Assembly: GCA_041690355.1 (NCBI GenBank)
Contig: JAWLHK010000018.1
Coordinates: forward strand, 1-64,000
DNA: 64,000 nucleotides
From: JAWLHK01 sp041690355 [NCBI: bacterium]
GTDB taxonomy: Bacteria > J088 > JAWLBW01
Direction of reading: 5' to 3'
Each line of letters begins with the position of its first letter. Position 1 is the first letter of the stretch. Positions 32,166 through 39,114 of this stretch are shown here, piece after piece. Below the pieces are notes generated by a model, which was given only the letters and a program-made list of their open reading frames with translations, made no database searches and was not told the origin of the DNA. The position numbers were made by a program, and so were the translations under genes.

Positions 32166-32194
32166 TTGAACCTGCGGGCGGTTTCGGCTTTAAT
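32166..32194 (+). promoter_or_regulatory. Candidate promoter for the small lipoprotein gene
   Basis: -35 TTGAAC (32166-32171), 17-bp spacer, -10 TTTAAT (32189-32194). The AAGGAG ribosome-binding site of the next gene follows at 32218-32223. Confidence 0.55.
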
Positions 32195-32232
32195 GAACGG
32201 GATTCCGTCCTCTTTTCAAGGAGATGCGTTGC

Positions 32233-32604
32233 ATGCGGAACCCGCTTTTTCTCGTCGTTGTCCTGCTTCTCTCGTTCACGGCCTGCACGGCGCAGCAGAA
32301 AGCGCCCGGCCACACGGTCGAAGACCTCGTGTCGGCGATGCGGCTTCGCGACGTCCATCGCATCCGCATCGAGCCCAACCCCAAGCAGACGAAGCTGCTC
32401 AAGACCCGGGTGGTCGACATGTACGTCGGCGGGCAGCAGATGATCGTACTGCAGGCGGCGAGTGACGTTCCGGCCACGAATTTCGTCGATTACTTCGGCA
32501 CGTACCGGAAACTCGGCCGCCGCATCCTGACGAACCAGAACCTGCTGCTCATCGTCGACCCGAACGCCCAGAAGGAAATCCAGGAAGCCTTCGAAACGCT
32601 CTAG
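32233..32604 (+). CDS. Small putative lipoprotein
   Basis: This 123-residue protein has a short signal peptide ending LLSFTACTAQQ, with Cys as the likely lipidated residue. The mature part mixes basic segments (KQTKLLKTRVVDMYVGGQQ) and ends in a helix. I do not recognise a family. ATG 32233 was chosen because AAGGAG lies 9 bp upstream; ATG 32224 would abut the site. It follows the Lol permease, so an envelope role is plausible. Confidence 0.65.
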   Translation: MRNPLFLVVVLLLSFTACTAQQKAPGHTVEDLVSAMRLRDVHRIRIEPNPKQTKLLKTRVVDMYVGGQQMIVLQAASDVPATNFVDYFGTYRKLGRRILTNQNLLLIVDPNAQKEIQEAFETL

Positions 32605-32623
32605 CTATCCTCGCCCTTGCCGG

Positions 32624-32689
32624 TAAATCGTCATTCGTAAATTGTCAATCGTCAATTTCCTGGCTCGTCACTCGTAACTCGTCACTTCC
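32624..32689. repeat. Heptamer repeats (atcgtca and ctcgtca types) before mscS
   Basis: Two successive 7-bp period runs, one of the aatcgtc type and one of the actcgtc/actcgta type, fill the gap and end directly at the mscS ATG. No Shine-Dalgarno is left in front of mscS. Confidence 0.8.
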
Positions 32690-33760
32690 ATGGATGACCT
32701 GCTGAACCGAGTGTTTCTCGGCAACCCGGTGCAGTCCTACCTCACGAGCCTCGCGCTGTTTCTCGCCGGCGTCGTGGCGGTCAAGCTGGCCCAGGTGACG
32801 CTGCTGCCCGCCCTGCGACGGCTGGCGACCAGGACCGATACGCTGGTGGACGATTTTCTCATCCGGCGACTCAAGAAAGACGTCTCGCCGGCGCTCTATT
32901 TCATCCTCTTCTTCGCCGCCGTGCACCGGCTCGTCCTGAGCGAGCGAGTCTCGGAAACGATTGACGGCGCGTTGACCGTCGCCGTCGGCTTCTTCGCCAT
33001 CCGGCTCGCCGTCGCGGTGGTCACGTTTCTCTTCGACCGGCGCTGGCGCTCGGCCGGTGACAGCGAGGCGCGGACGCGGAACCTGGGGAGCCTGCTCTGG
33101 CTGGTGCAGGCCGCCGTGTGGCTCCTCGGTGGCGTGTTCATTCTGGACAACCTGGGCTTCGACATTTCGGCCCTCGTCGCGGGCCTCGGCATCGGGGGCA
33201 TCGCCATTGCCCTGGCCGCCCAGACGATTCTTGGGGACCTGTTCAGCTACTTCGCCATCCTCTTCGACCGGCCCTTCGAGATCGGCGACTTCATCATCGT
33301 CGGCGACGTGATGGGTAACGTCGAGCACATCGGCGTCAAGACGACACGGTTGCGCAGCCTGAGCGGCGAGCAGATCGTCGTCTCGAACCGCGATCTCACC
33401 GAATCGCGCGTCCGCAATTACAAGCGGATGCAGGAGCGGCGCGTCCTGTTCCGCTTCGGCGTGCTGTACGAGACGCCCGTCGAGCGGCTGGAGCGGATCC
33501 CGGCCATCGTGCGCGAAATCGTCGAGGACCAGGCCGATACCCGTTTCGACCGGGCGCATTTCGTGGCCTTCGGATCGTCGAGCCTCGACTATGAGGTGGT
33601 CTACTACGTGCTTGGTCCCGACTACAATCAGATGGTGGATATTCAGCAGCGCATCAATCTCCGGCTCCTCCGCGAGCTCTCTACACTCGGCGTCGAGTTC
33701 GCATACCCGACGCAGAAGGTGTTTCTGACCCATGGCGCCGCGTCCCATGACAGAGATTGA
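32690..33760 (+). CDS. MscS-family mechanosensitive ion channel
   Basis: This 356-residue membrane protein has about four to five hydrophobic segments followed by the MscS core. The pore-lining helix contains GLGIGGIAIALAAQTILGD, and the cytoplasmic beta domain follows with RPFEIGDFIIV. Such channels open under membrane tension to release solutes on osmotic downshock. It starts directly after a heptamer-repeat block without a ribosome-binding site and overlaps the next gene by 29 bp. Confidence 0.92.
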   Translation: MDDLLNRVFLGNPVQSYLTSLALFLAGVVAVKLAQVTLLPALRRLATRTDTLVDDFLIRRLKKDVSPALYFILFFAAVHRLVLSERVSETIDGALTVAVGFFAIRLAVAVVTFLFDRRWRSAGDSEARTRNLGSLLWLVQAAVWLLGGVFILDNLGFDISALVAGLGIGGIAIALAAQTILGDLFSYFAILFDRPFEIGDFIIVGDVMGNVEHIGVKTTRLRSLSGEQIVVSNRDLTESRVRNYKRMQERRVLFRFGVLYETPVERLERIPAIVREIVEDQADTRFDRAHFVAFGSSSLDYEVVYYVLGPDYNQMVDIQQRINLRLLRELSTLGVEFAYPTQKVFLTHGAASHDRD

Positions 33761-34871
33761 CGCAACCGTTGCGCGCGCGCTGCGTGCCTCACGCAAGGCG
33801 GGCCTTCCCCTGTTCCGCCTCGGAAGCGCCGAAGCGGTCCGGGACATGGCGCTCACGACCGAAGAGATTCTCGCGCTGGTGAATGCGGGCGTCCCCGCGC
33901 ATCTCGCGCTGAAGGGCCGGCAGGACGAGCATCCCGAACCGCGCTCCATTCCCCGGCGCGTGGCCGCGGGCGAGAGCCTCTTTCTCGTTCAGCCGCATGA
34001 GTACATGCCAAGGCTGCGCCGCTGGATCCATCACGCCGGGCGCGCCCTGGGGCTTTCCGGCCGGCCGGTGCGCTCTTTTCTGTTTCTCGTGGATCGCCCG
34101 GGGAGACCGGCCATGCCGCTGCACGATGACGCCGAGAACGAATTGCTCTGGCTGCAGCTCGACGGCGAGCGCTTTGTTCGCTTCGGTCCTCCGGGCGAAG
34201 CCGTGGCGCCCGTCCGCCCGCAGCCCGTGCGCGAGGCCGACGGGCGGCATGGGGGCTGGTTCGAGGGCGGGCTTCCGGCTGGTTCGCTTCTCTATCTGCC
34301 GCCGTGGACGCCGCATGCCGTGCGCTGCCGCAAGCGGTCGGTTGCACTTTCCGTCTACTGGGAACCCGCGCGGGCGGCGGATCGCGTCCCCGCCTGGCTT
34401 CACCATCTCGGCCTTGGCGAAGCGCCGGCAGAGACTCCCGCGCAGCTCGAGCGCCTGCTCACGCGCGCCGCTTCGCATCTCTCGGGCGACGCCGCCGCAG
34501 AATGGGGGGAACTGCTGGCGACCGACGACGGCGCGCGCGATCGTCCTGCCGCCGGGCGGCGCGGCGATCGGGTCGCCGCCTGGCGAGCCTTTTCGGTGCG
34601 CGAGGGCAAGGGGAGCTGCACGCTGCTCGCCGGCCCCGATCGCGCCCTCACGTTTCCCCGCGCCGTGACGCCTGCGCTGGTCAAGCTCGCTCATTACGGT
34701 TCCGCTTCCGTGGGGGAACTGGAAGCGGTCGTTCCCGCGCGCTCTCGCGCAAAGCTCCCCTCGCTGCTCGCGGCCCTGCATGGCGAAGGGCTCATCACCT
34801 GGGGCGATTTGCCGAAGATCGGGGAATTCGCGGTCGACGAGCTGACGGGCGGCGAATTCTCGGCGCAGTGA
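33732..34871 (+). CDS. Cupin/JmjC-like oxygenase-fold protein
   Basis: This 379-residue protein resembles the cupin-4/JmjC ribosomal-oxygenase group. PLHDDAENELLWLQLDGE carries an HxD iron-binding motif, and LPPWTPHAV supplies the second histidine. The C-terminal part (LVKLAHYGSASVGELEAV onward) looks like a winged helix, as in ROX proteins. A 2-oxoglutarate-dependent hydroxylase is the best guess; the substrate is unknown. The start overlaps mscS by 29 bp; ATG 33747 is an alternative. Confidence 0.65.
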   Translation: MAPRPMTEIDATVARALRASRKAGLPLFRLGSAEAVRDMALTTEEILALVNAGVPAHLALKGRQDEHPEPRSIPRRVAAGESLFLVQPHEYMPRLRRWIHHAGRALGLSGRPVRSFLFLVDRPGRPAMPLHDDAENELLWLQLDGERFVRFGPPGEAVAPVRPQPVREADGRHGGWFEGGLPAGSLLYLPPWTPHAVRCRKRSVALSVYWEPARAADRVPAWLHHLGLGEAPAETPAQLERLLTRAASHLSGDAAAEWGELLATDDGARDRPAAGRRGDRVAAWRAFSVREGKGSCTLLAGPDRALTFPRAVTPALVKLAHYGSASVGELEAVVPARSRAKLPSLLAALHGEGLITWGDLPKIGEFAVDELTGGEFSAQ

Positions 34872-34959
34872 CCGCCCGCTGCCTGCATGGCGCCCCCCTC
34901 CTTCGCAAGCAGGGGGGACCGAATCCAAGGTGTACCTCGCTCTTCCCAGGTCCTTGCCG

Positions 34960-34988
34960 GTCAAGAATCAGGAATCAGGAATTAGGAA
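34960..34988. repeat. Heptamer repeat (aatcagg type)
   Basis: aatcagg-aatcagg-aattagg has a 7-bp period. The minus-strand hydrolase gene ends within it and takes its last codons and stop from it. The rest of 34,872-34,960 holds no feature I can support. Confidence 0.7.
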
Positions 34989-35802
34989 TGGCGCTCAGCG
35001 CTTCGCTGAGCGCCTCCGGCGCTTCTTCGCTCACAAAGTGCCCCACGTCATCCAGCACCTGCACCTCCGCGTGGGGAAAGATCCGCTGCCAGCGTTCCAG
35101 GTTCCGCGTGGAAATGAACTTGTCGGCGGCGCCCCAGAGAATGCGGGTGGGTTTCGGCGGAAGCGCGGCAAGGCGCTCCCCGATCGTCCACGTCTCCGAA
35201 TCCGCCCGGTCAAAGAGAGCCGTGAGAAAAGCGGCCGTCCCCGTGCGAGAGGCCGGTGTGGGGAACCGGTCCAGATACATGCGGTGGCGTTCCGGCGTCA
35301 GCGGCTTCCGTTTTCCCCACGCCGAGGGGATCATCACGCGCGCCGAGAAGTTGAAGCGCAGATACATCCAGCGCATGAAGCGCGAGGTCATGAGCCACCG
35401 TTGCCTGCGCAGCGACGGCTCTGCGTCTTCGAGCAGCCAGCCCCAGGTGTTCATCAGCGTCAGACTCTCCACCCGATCCCACCGGGCGGCCGCGAGGGGA
35501 AGGGCGATCGGACCGCCGAAATCGGTGACGACGAGGTGAAAACGCTCGAGCCCCAGATGGTCGAGCAGCGCGGCCAACCGCCGCCGGTGCGCCGTCAGGG
35601 AATAGTCGCCGTCGGCCGGCTTCGCCGAAGCGCCAAACCCGAGATGATCGATCGCCACGCAGCGAAACCGGTCCTTCGATTGCGCGATGGCTTCTGCGAA
35701 TTCCTGCGAGTTGACCGGCGTGCCGTGGACGAAGAGCAGGCAGGGGCCGCGCCCTTCATCCACGTACGCGAGCGTTTCTCCGTCGAGGGTCAGGGTCTGC
35801 AT
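34975..35802 (-). CDS. Alpha/beta hydrolase with Asp at the nucleophile position
   Basis: This 275-residue alpha/beta hydrolase has the oxyanion motif HGTPVNS, the nucleophile elbow VTDFGGP (Asp94) and a catalytic His in DDVGHFVSEE. An Asp nucleophile is found in haloalkane dehalogenases and epoxide hydrolases. The halide-binding Trp that follows Asp in true dehalogenases is Phe here, so I do not call the substrate. ATG 35802 is preceded by AGGAGA. Its 5' end overlaps the marR gene by 47 bp, so the pair is co-transcribed. Its last residues (PNS) and stop lie in a heptamer repeat. Confidence 0.75.
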   Translation of the reverse strand: MQTLTLDGETLAYVDEGRGPCLLFVHGTPVNSQEFAEAIAQSKDRFRCVAIDHLGFGASAKPADGDYSLTAHRRRLAALLDHLGLERFHLVVTDFGGPIALPLAAARWDRVESLTLMNTWGWLLEDAEPSLRRQRWLMTSRFMRWMYLRFNFSARVMIPSAWGKRKPLTPERHRMYLDRFPTPASRTGTAAFLTALFDRADSETWTIGERLAALPPKPTRILWGAADKFISTRNLERWQRIFPHAEVQVLDDVGHFVSEEAPEALSEALSAIPNS

Positions 35803-36361
35803 GGTTCTCCTCGTCTTCGGGGGCATAGGCTTCGAACAGCGACTGCAGCATCTGCTTGAGCTTCCGGTATTCGCGGGCCCCGACCCGTTTCGCCTGGCGC
35901 GCTTCGATGGCGCCGATGATGCGCACCGCTTCAGTGACCAGGCCGAATCCCTTGTCGCTGAAGGTGATGCGAACGGCGCGGCGGTCGACCGGGTCGGGAG
36001 TTCTTACCACGAATCCGCGCCGCTCCAGCGAGGCGATGGCCTTGCTCACGGCCTGCTTCGTGGTTCCGTTCAGGCGCGCAATTTCGACTGCCGTGCTCCC
36101 CTCGGGCCGGATGTACCGCAGGACATCATGGTCCGCCGCAGTAATGGAGCGGAACTCCGCATGCGCATGCAGGCCGGTGAGCAGCTCGTCTTCGAATGCG
36201 CGGAACAGGAGGATCAGGTGGCGCGCGAGCGGCTGCTCGTCATTCGGGCGGTCGACGCGGATGCGCTGGAGGACCTCACCCCCGTCGGCGCTCTCGCGCC
36301 GTCGACCCCTCTCCTTGCCAAGGAGACGGGTGGGACGTTTCGGAAGGCGCTTGGAAGGCAT
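35756..36361 (-). CDS. MarR family transcriptional regulator
   Basis: This 201-residue winged-helix regulator shows the MarR core: a helix LFRAFEDELLTGL, then STAVEIARLNGTTKQAVSKAIASLERRGFV and the wing DPVDRRAVRITFSDKG. A basic N-terminal tail of about 45 residues precedes the domain. I chose ATG 36361 because a strong promoter lies just upstream with its -10 six bases before this codon; the in-frame ATG at 36409 lies upstream of the promoter. It probably represses itself and the downstream hydrolase. Confidence 0.85.
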   Translation of the reverse strand: MPSKRLPKRPTRLLGKERGRRRESADGGEVLQRIRVDRPNDEQPLARHLILLFRAFEDELLTGLHAHAEFRSITAADHDVLRYIRPEGSTAVEIARLNGTTKQAVSKAIASLERRGFVVRTPDPVDRRAVRITFSDKGFGLVTEAVRIIGAIEARQAKRVGAREYRKLKQMLQSLFEAYAPEDEENHADPDPRRRNARVRG

Positions 36362-36367
36362 GCACTG

Positions 36368-36396
36368 ATAGTAAACCAGGTTGACCGAATAGTCAA
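36368..36396 (-). promoter_or_regulatory. marR promoter with operator palindrome, leaderless
   Basis: Read on the minus strand: -35 TTGACT (36396-36391), 17-bp spacer, -10 TACTAT (36373-36368), ending 6 bp before the ATG at 36361. The palindrome TTGAC-N6-GTCAA (36381-36396) covers the -35 and is a likely MarR operator. Confidence 0.7.
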
Positions 36397-36419
36397 CTTG
36401 ATTGCCCATTTGGTTCTGA

Positions 36420-36492
36420 GTTCGTTACTCGTCCACTCGTCACTCGTAACTTGTCACTCGACGCTCACTAGTAAGTCGTCCCTCGTCACTCC
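36420..36492. repeat. Heptamer repeat (actcgtc type)
   Basis: About ten degenerate 7-bp units (actcgtc, actcgta, acttgtc) lie between marR and the next plus-strand gene. Confidence 0.8.
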
Positions 36493-36535
36493 AGAAACGC
36501 CCCCCGCGTGCCCACAGGTGTGCTATGTTGATCGT

Positions 36536-37057
36536 ATGGAACCCGTATGCCGGATCTGTGAGACAAGTGTCGAGAATGACAGGCTTTTTCCGGACATCTG
36601 CGGGTCCTGCGCCCGCTATGACTGGGGCTTCTGGCGGCTGCTCAAGGTGGCCCGCTATGGGATGTTCGTCGGCGCGCTCGTGGGCATCTTCTGGGTCACG
36701 GGGATGGACCGGGCCGGGTTCGCGCATCCGACGCTGCTGCTCGCCGTCGGCGCGGTGATCGGGGCGCTCGTCGGGCGGGCCGCCACCGAGGGGGCCGCGA
36801 GCTTCGTCTTCCAGCAGTACCTCATGCACGTCCGCGAAGACCTGGCGGAACACGAGCGTGCGCAGGAGGCCGAAAAGTTCTTTTACGTGGGCATGCTGTC
36901 GGCGTTTCAGGGCAAGACGCAGTACGCCGTGCGTATGCTCAAGCTCGCCCGCGATCACGGCTGGGCGGGCTGGGACCGCCTCACCGCCGATCCGCAGTTT
37001 GCGGCCTTCTGCCGGTTGCCGCAGGTGCGAAGGATCATGGAAACCCCCACCGGGTGA
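36536..37057 (+). CDS. Small zinc-ribbon membrane protein of unknown function
   Basis: This 173-residue protein starts with a CxxC/CxxC pair (CRICETS and CGSCAR) that looks like a zinc ribbon, followed by two hydrophobic segments (GMFVGALVGIFWV and LLLAVGAVIGALVG) and a helical cytosolic tail with a TPR-like stretch (FFYVGMLSAFQGKTQYAV). I do not recognise a named family. The last codons and TGA stop lie inside the left inverted repeat of the adjacent DUF559 element, so the native C-terminus may have been replaced. Confidence 0.6.
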   Translation: MEPVCRICETSVENDRLFPDICGSCARYDWGFWRLLKVARYGMFVGALVGIFWVTGMDRAGFAHPTLLLAVGAVIGALVGRAATEGAASFVFQQYLMHVREDLAEHERAQEAEKFFYVGMLSAFQGKTQYAVRMLKLARDHGWAGWDRLTADPQFAAFCRLPQVRRIMETPTG

Positions 37058-37105
37058 TGGTGTTGCACCGGACTCCCCCAGGGGGGAGTGGGCAAGTGAA
37101 CCTTT

Positions 37106-37483
37106 CTATGGGCGGCCCCGATTCCGACAATGGTTGAGGATGTCTTGGAGGACGCTTTCTCGCTCGCGTCGATCCTCGACGGCGGCTGCCGAATAGCGAA
37201 GCACCTCGTATCCGAGTGAGGTCAGCCACTGGTCGCGGACGTGATCGTCCCCTTCGCGGCCGAGATGAGAGGCTCCATCAATCTCGACGATCAGCATTAC
37301 ACTTGTACAACAGAAATCCACGATGTAGCGGCCCAAAGGCTCCTGGCGCCTGAATTTGTATCCACCCAGTGCGTGCCCGCGGAGTCGAGACCAGAGGAGG
37401 CGTTCACTTAACGTTGCTGTTCGCCGGAGTTCTTTCGCAAGCAGCCGAACATGGGCGGGCGATCCGGACTGGCGTGCTCTCAT
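37106..37483 (-). CDS. DUF559 domain protein (endonuclease-like fold)
   Basis: This ~125-residue protein has the DUF559 pattern: LRRTATLSERLLWSRLRGHALGGYKFRRQEPLG is its core region (residues 15-50), then YIVDFCCTSVMLIVEIDGASH and RDQWLTSLGYEVLRY. The D..E.DG arrangement resembles the very-short-patch-repair/restriction-like nuclease fold. ATG 37483 is the best start; 37501 is possible. It lies alone between inverted repeats. DUF559 genes are widespread and biochemically poorly characterised. Confidence 0.8.
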   Translation of the reverse strand: MRARQSGSPAHVRLLAKELRRTATLSERLLWSRLRGHALGGYKFRRQEPLGRYIVDFCCTSVMLIVEIDGASHLGREGDDHVRDQWLTSLGYEVLRYSAAAVEDRRERESVLQDILNHCRNRGRP

Positions 37484-37539
37484 CCGGGCAGCATTGCACA
37501 TCGAAGACGCTGCGTGAAGGGTCATCGGCATAAGCGCCA

Positions 37540-37660
37540 ACTCCCCCTTGGGGGAGTCCTGGTCACCACGGGTCATGCGGTGGGGGTTTCCACCAACGTT
37601 TTCACATACCCACTCCCCCTTTGGGGGAGTTCCCGTCACCCTGCGTCACGCGGTGGGGGA
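37540..37660. repeat. Two direct copies of the right-hand hairpin repeat
   Basis: Copies at 37540-37592 and 37610-37660 share ctcccc-tt-ggggag hairpins followed by gtcacc and gcggtggggg. They are inverted with respect to the copy at 37039-37090. Confidence 0.8.
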
Positions 37661-37663
37661 GCC

Positions 37664-37702
37664 GACAAATCGTCAATCGTCAATCGTCGATTCTCAATTT
37701 CG
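37664..37702. repeat. Heptamer repeat (aatcgtc type) at the 3' end of the rluA-like gene
   Basis: aatcgtc units with a 7-bp period. The minus-strand pseudouridine synthase ends in it, taking its last five residues (LRIDD) and stop codon from the repeat. Confidence 0.8.
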
Positions 37703-38564
37703 GAAACACTCTTTCCCACGTCTTCGGCACGGGATCCACGAAGGTCTTCTCGTCGCCCGTGACCGGATGCGGAAACCGCAGCCGCCAGGCGTGCAGGCCG
37801 ATGCGGCGGCGGTCGAAGCCGAGTTCCTCGATGCCGCCGAATTTGCGGTCCCCGAGCAGCGGATGACCGGCTTCGGCCAGCTGCGCGCGGATCTGATTCT
37901 TGCGTCCCGTTTCCAGATGGACGTGCAGCAGCGCGTGGGTCTTCGTCTGGATGCGCGTGCCGTACTGGAGCAGGGCATGGGCCCCCTGGCCGGGAGCGAC
38001 CGGACGCGGCCGTTCCGCGTTGGTATCGAGCCAGGACTCCAGCGTCCCCGCCGGCGCGCGCATGCGTCCGCGGATGACCGCCAGATACTCGCGGTCGACC
38101 TCGCCCTCGGCGAACTGCGCGCGGAACCAGTCGCGCACGGCGGGCGTGCGCGCGAAGACGAGCAGGCCGCTCACGTCGCGATCGAGCCGGTGCACGGGGT
38201 GCACGCGGGTGGGGGTCCCCTCGCGTTCCGTGAGCAGCTGCCCGAGCATGTCGGGGAGCGCCGGCGTCGGCGTGCGGTCGGGGACGCTGAGGACGCCGGG
38301 CCCCTTGTGCACGACGAGCACGGCGTCGTCTTCGTAGACGAGGTTGAATCCGCGGGGAACGGTGCGCTGCTGCCCCTCGATCTTATCCCCCAGCTCGAGC
38401 CGCGTCTTCGGATCGCGCACGACCTTGCCGTTCACGCGCACGCCGCCGTTCTTCACGAGCGCGCGCGCATCAACTGCGGAGAGCTTCCGCCGGCGCGCGA
38501 GCCCCTCGGCAAGGGGATGCCCATCTTCTTCGGGTCCGGCACGGAATTGGAAGCGGTCGGCCAT
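37680..38564 (-). CDS. RluA/RluC-type pseudouridine synthase
   Basis: This 294-residue enzyme has an N-terminal S4 RNA-binding domain (ALVKNGGVRVNGKVV, residues 35-50) and a RluA-family catalytic domain with the active-site Asp in HPVHRLDRDVSGLL. LETGRKNQIRAQLAEAGHPLLGD and the C-terminal LHAWRLRFPHP segment are standard. It isomerises uridines in rRNA; which site is unknown. The C-terminus runs into a heptamer repeat. Fragments of its 5' region recur at 39.05, 44.1 and 47.4 kb. Confidence 0.9.
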   Translation of the reverse strand: MADRFQFRAGPEEDGHPLAEGLARRRKLSAVDARALVKNGGVRVNGKVVRDPKTRLELGDKIEGQQRTVPRGFNLVYEDDAVLVVHKGPGVLSVPDRTPTPALPDMLGQLLTEREGTPTRVHPVHRLDRDVSGLLVFARTPAVRDWFRAQFAEGEVDREYLAVIRGRMRAPAGTLESWLDTNAERPRPVAPGQGAHALLQYGTRIQTKTHALLHVHLETGRKNQIRAQLAEAGHPLLGDRKFGGIEELGFDRRRIGLHAWRLRFPHPVTGDEKTFVDPVPKTWERVFPKLRIDD

Positions 38565-38659
38565 CGGGACAGTGTAGCAGAGCGGATTGCCTTTTCCGTT
38601 TGGGCTGCGTATGGGGCTTAGGGTATGTCCTTGGACGGATATCGGACGCGTCAGGGCGT

Positions 38660-38678
38660 GTACCCAGAATCAGGGTAC
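38660..38678. promoter_or_regulatory. Palindromic operator candidate before the XRE gene
   Basis: GTACCC (38660-38665) and GGGTAC (38673-38678) form a perfect inverted repeat with a 7-bp spacer. A -10-like TACAAT (38676-38681) overlaps its right arm and the gene start, suggesting autoregulation. Confidence 0.55.
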
Positions 38679-38679
38679 A

Positions 38680-39009
38680 ATGTCAGTAAACATGAGTACT
38701 GGAAAAGTGAAGAGCCAAGCCAGAAGGACCTTGGAAGAGGCCCGCGGCGCTGAGATGACATTTGGCAAAATGATCGAGTCATTGCGCGTCTGTGATGAGC
38801 TCTCCCAGGCGGCCCTTGCCAGAAAGCTGGGCGTTTCGCGCGCCCACCTGTGCGACATCGAGAAAGGTCGCCGGTTTGTAACTCCTGAAAAAGCCGCCGA
38901 GTTTGCTGAGGCAATGGGGTATTCGGTGAACCAGTTCGTGGCGCAGGCGATTGAAGACAGTCTGAAAAGAATTGGCCTGAAGCTCAGGGTTGAAATCAAA
39001 GCTGCGTAG
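38680..39009 (+). CDS. XRE-family helix-turn-helix protein (antitoxin-like)
   Basis: This 109-residue protein has an XRE domain near residues 25-80 (LSQAALARKLGVSRAHLCDIEKGRR) and a C-terminal helix. Size and layout resemble HigA-type antitoxins, but no toxin gene is adjacent, so it may be an orphan. The start may be ATG 38680 or ATG 38692; neither has a ribosome-binding site and the promoter-like TACAAT overlaps the first. It probably binds the GTACCC palindrome upstream. It converges on the large lipoprotein gene. Confidence 0.78.
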   Translation: MSVNMSTGKVKSQARRTLEEARGAEMTFGKMIESLRVCDELSQAALARKLGVSRAHLCDIEKGRRFVTPEKAAEFAEAMGYSVNQFVAQAIEDSLKRIGLKLRVEIKAA

Positions 39010-39048
39010 CTCGATCTGTAACCCCGGTTGGAGACTTATCCGCGAGTG

Positions 39049-39103
39049 CCAGCCTGAAAGTCGAGAAGCGCACCCCGCCGTTCTCTACGAGCGCAGGCGC
39101 ATC
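39049..39103 (-). pseudogene. Degenerate fragment of the rluA-like gene 5' region
   Basis: The stretch aligns with the S4-coding part of the rluA-like gene (DARALVKNGGVR region) over about 40 bp and with the 47.3 kb fragment over its full length, including a shared non-rluA junction starting agcctgaaag. Several substitutions are present. It is not expressed as a protein. Confidence 0.6.
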
Positions 39104-39114
39104 CCCCAGTCCTC

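Larger units (their letters stand above)
37039..37660. mobile_element. DUF559-nuclease element with inverted terminal hairpin repeats
   Basis: A ~52-bp repeat occurs at 37039-37090 and, in inverted orientation, at 37540-37592 and 37610-37660. All three share the order cccccaccg(c/g), a gtgac-type middle part and a hairpin of the form actcccc..ggggagt. They enclose a single minus-strand DUF559 gene. The arrangement resembles a small transposable or REP-like cassette with its own nuclease. No transposase is present; mobility is inferred from structure. Confidence 0.6.

Noticed and set aside
34975-35802. Naming the hydrolase a haloalkane dehalogenase
   Set aside because: The Asp nucleophile fits, but the adjacent halide-binding Trp is Phe and the HGN motif is HGT, so substrate class is not supported.
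38680-39009. A HigBA-type toxin-antitoxin pair at the XRE gene
   Set aside because: No RelE/HigB-like frame is present on either side of the XRE gene.
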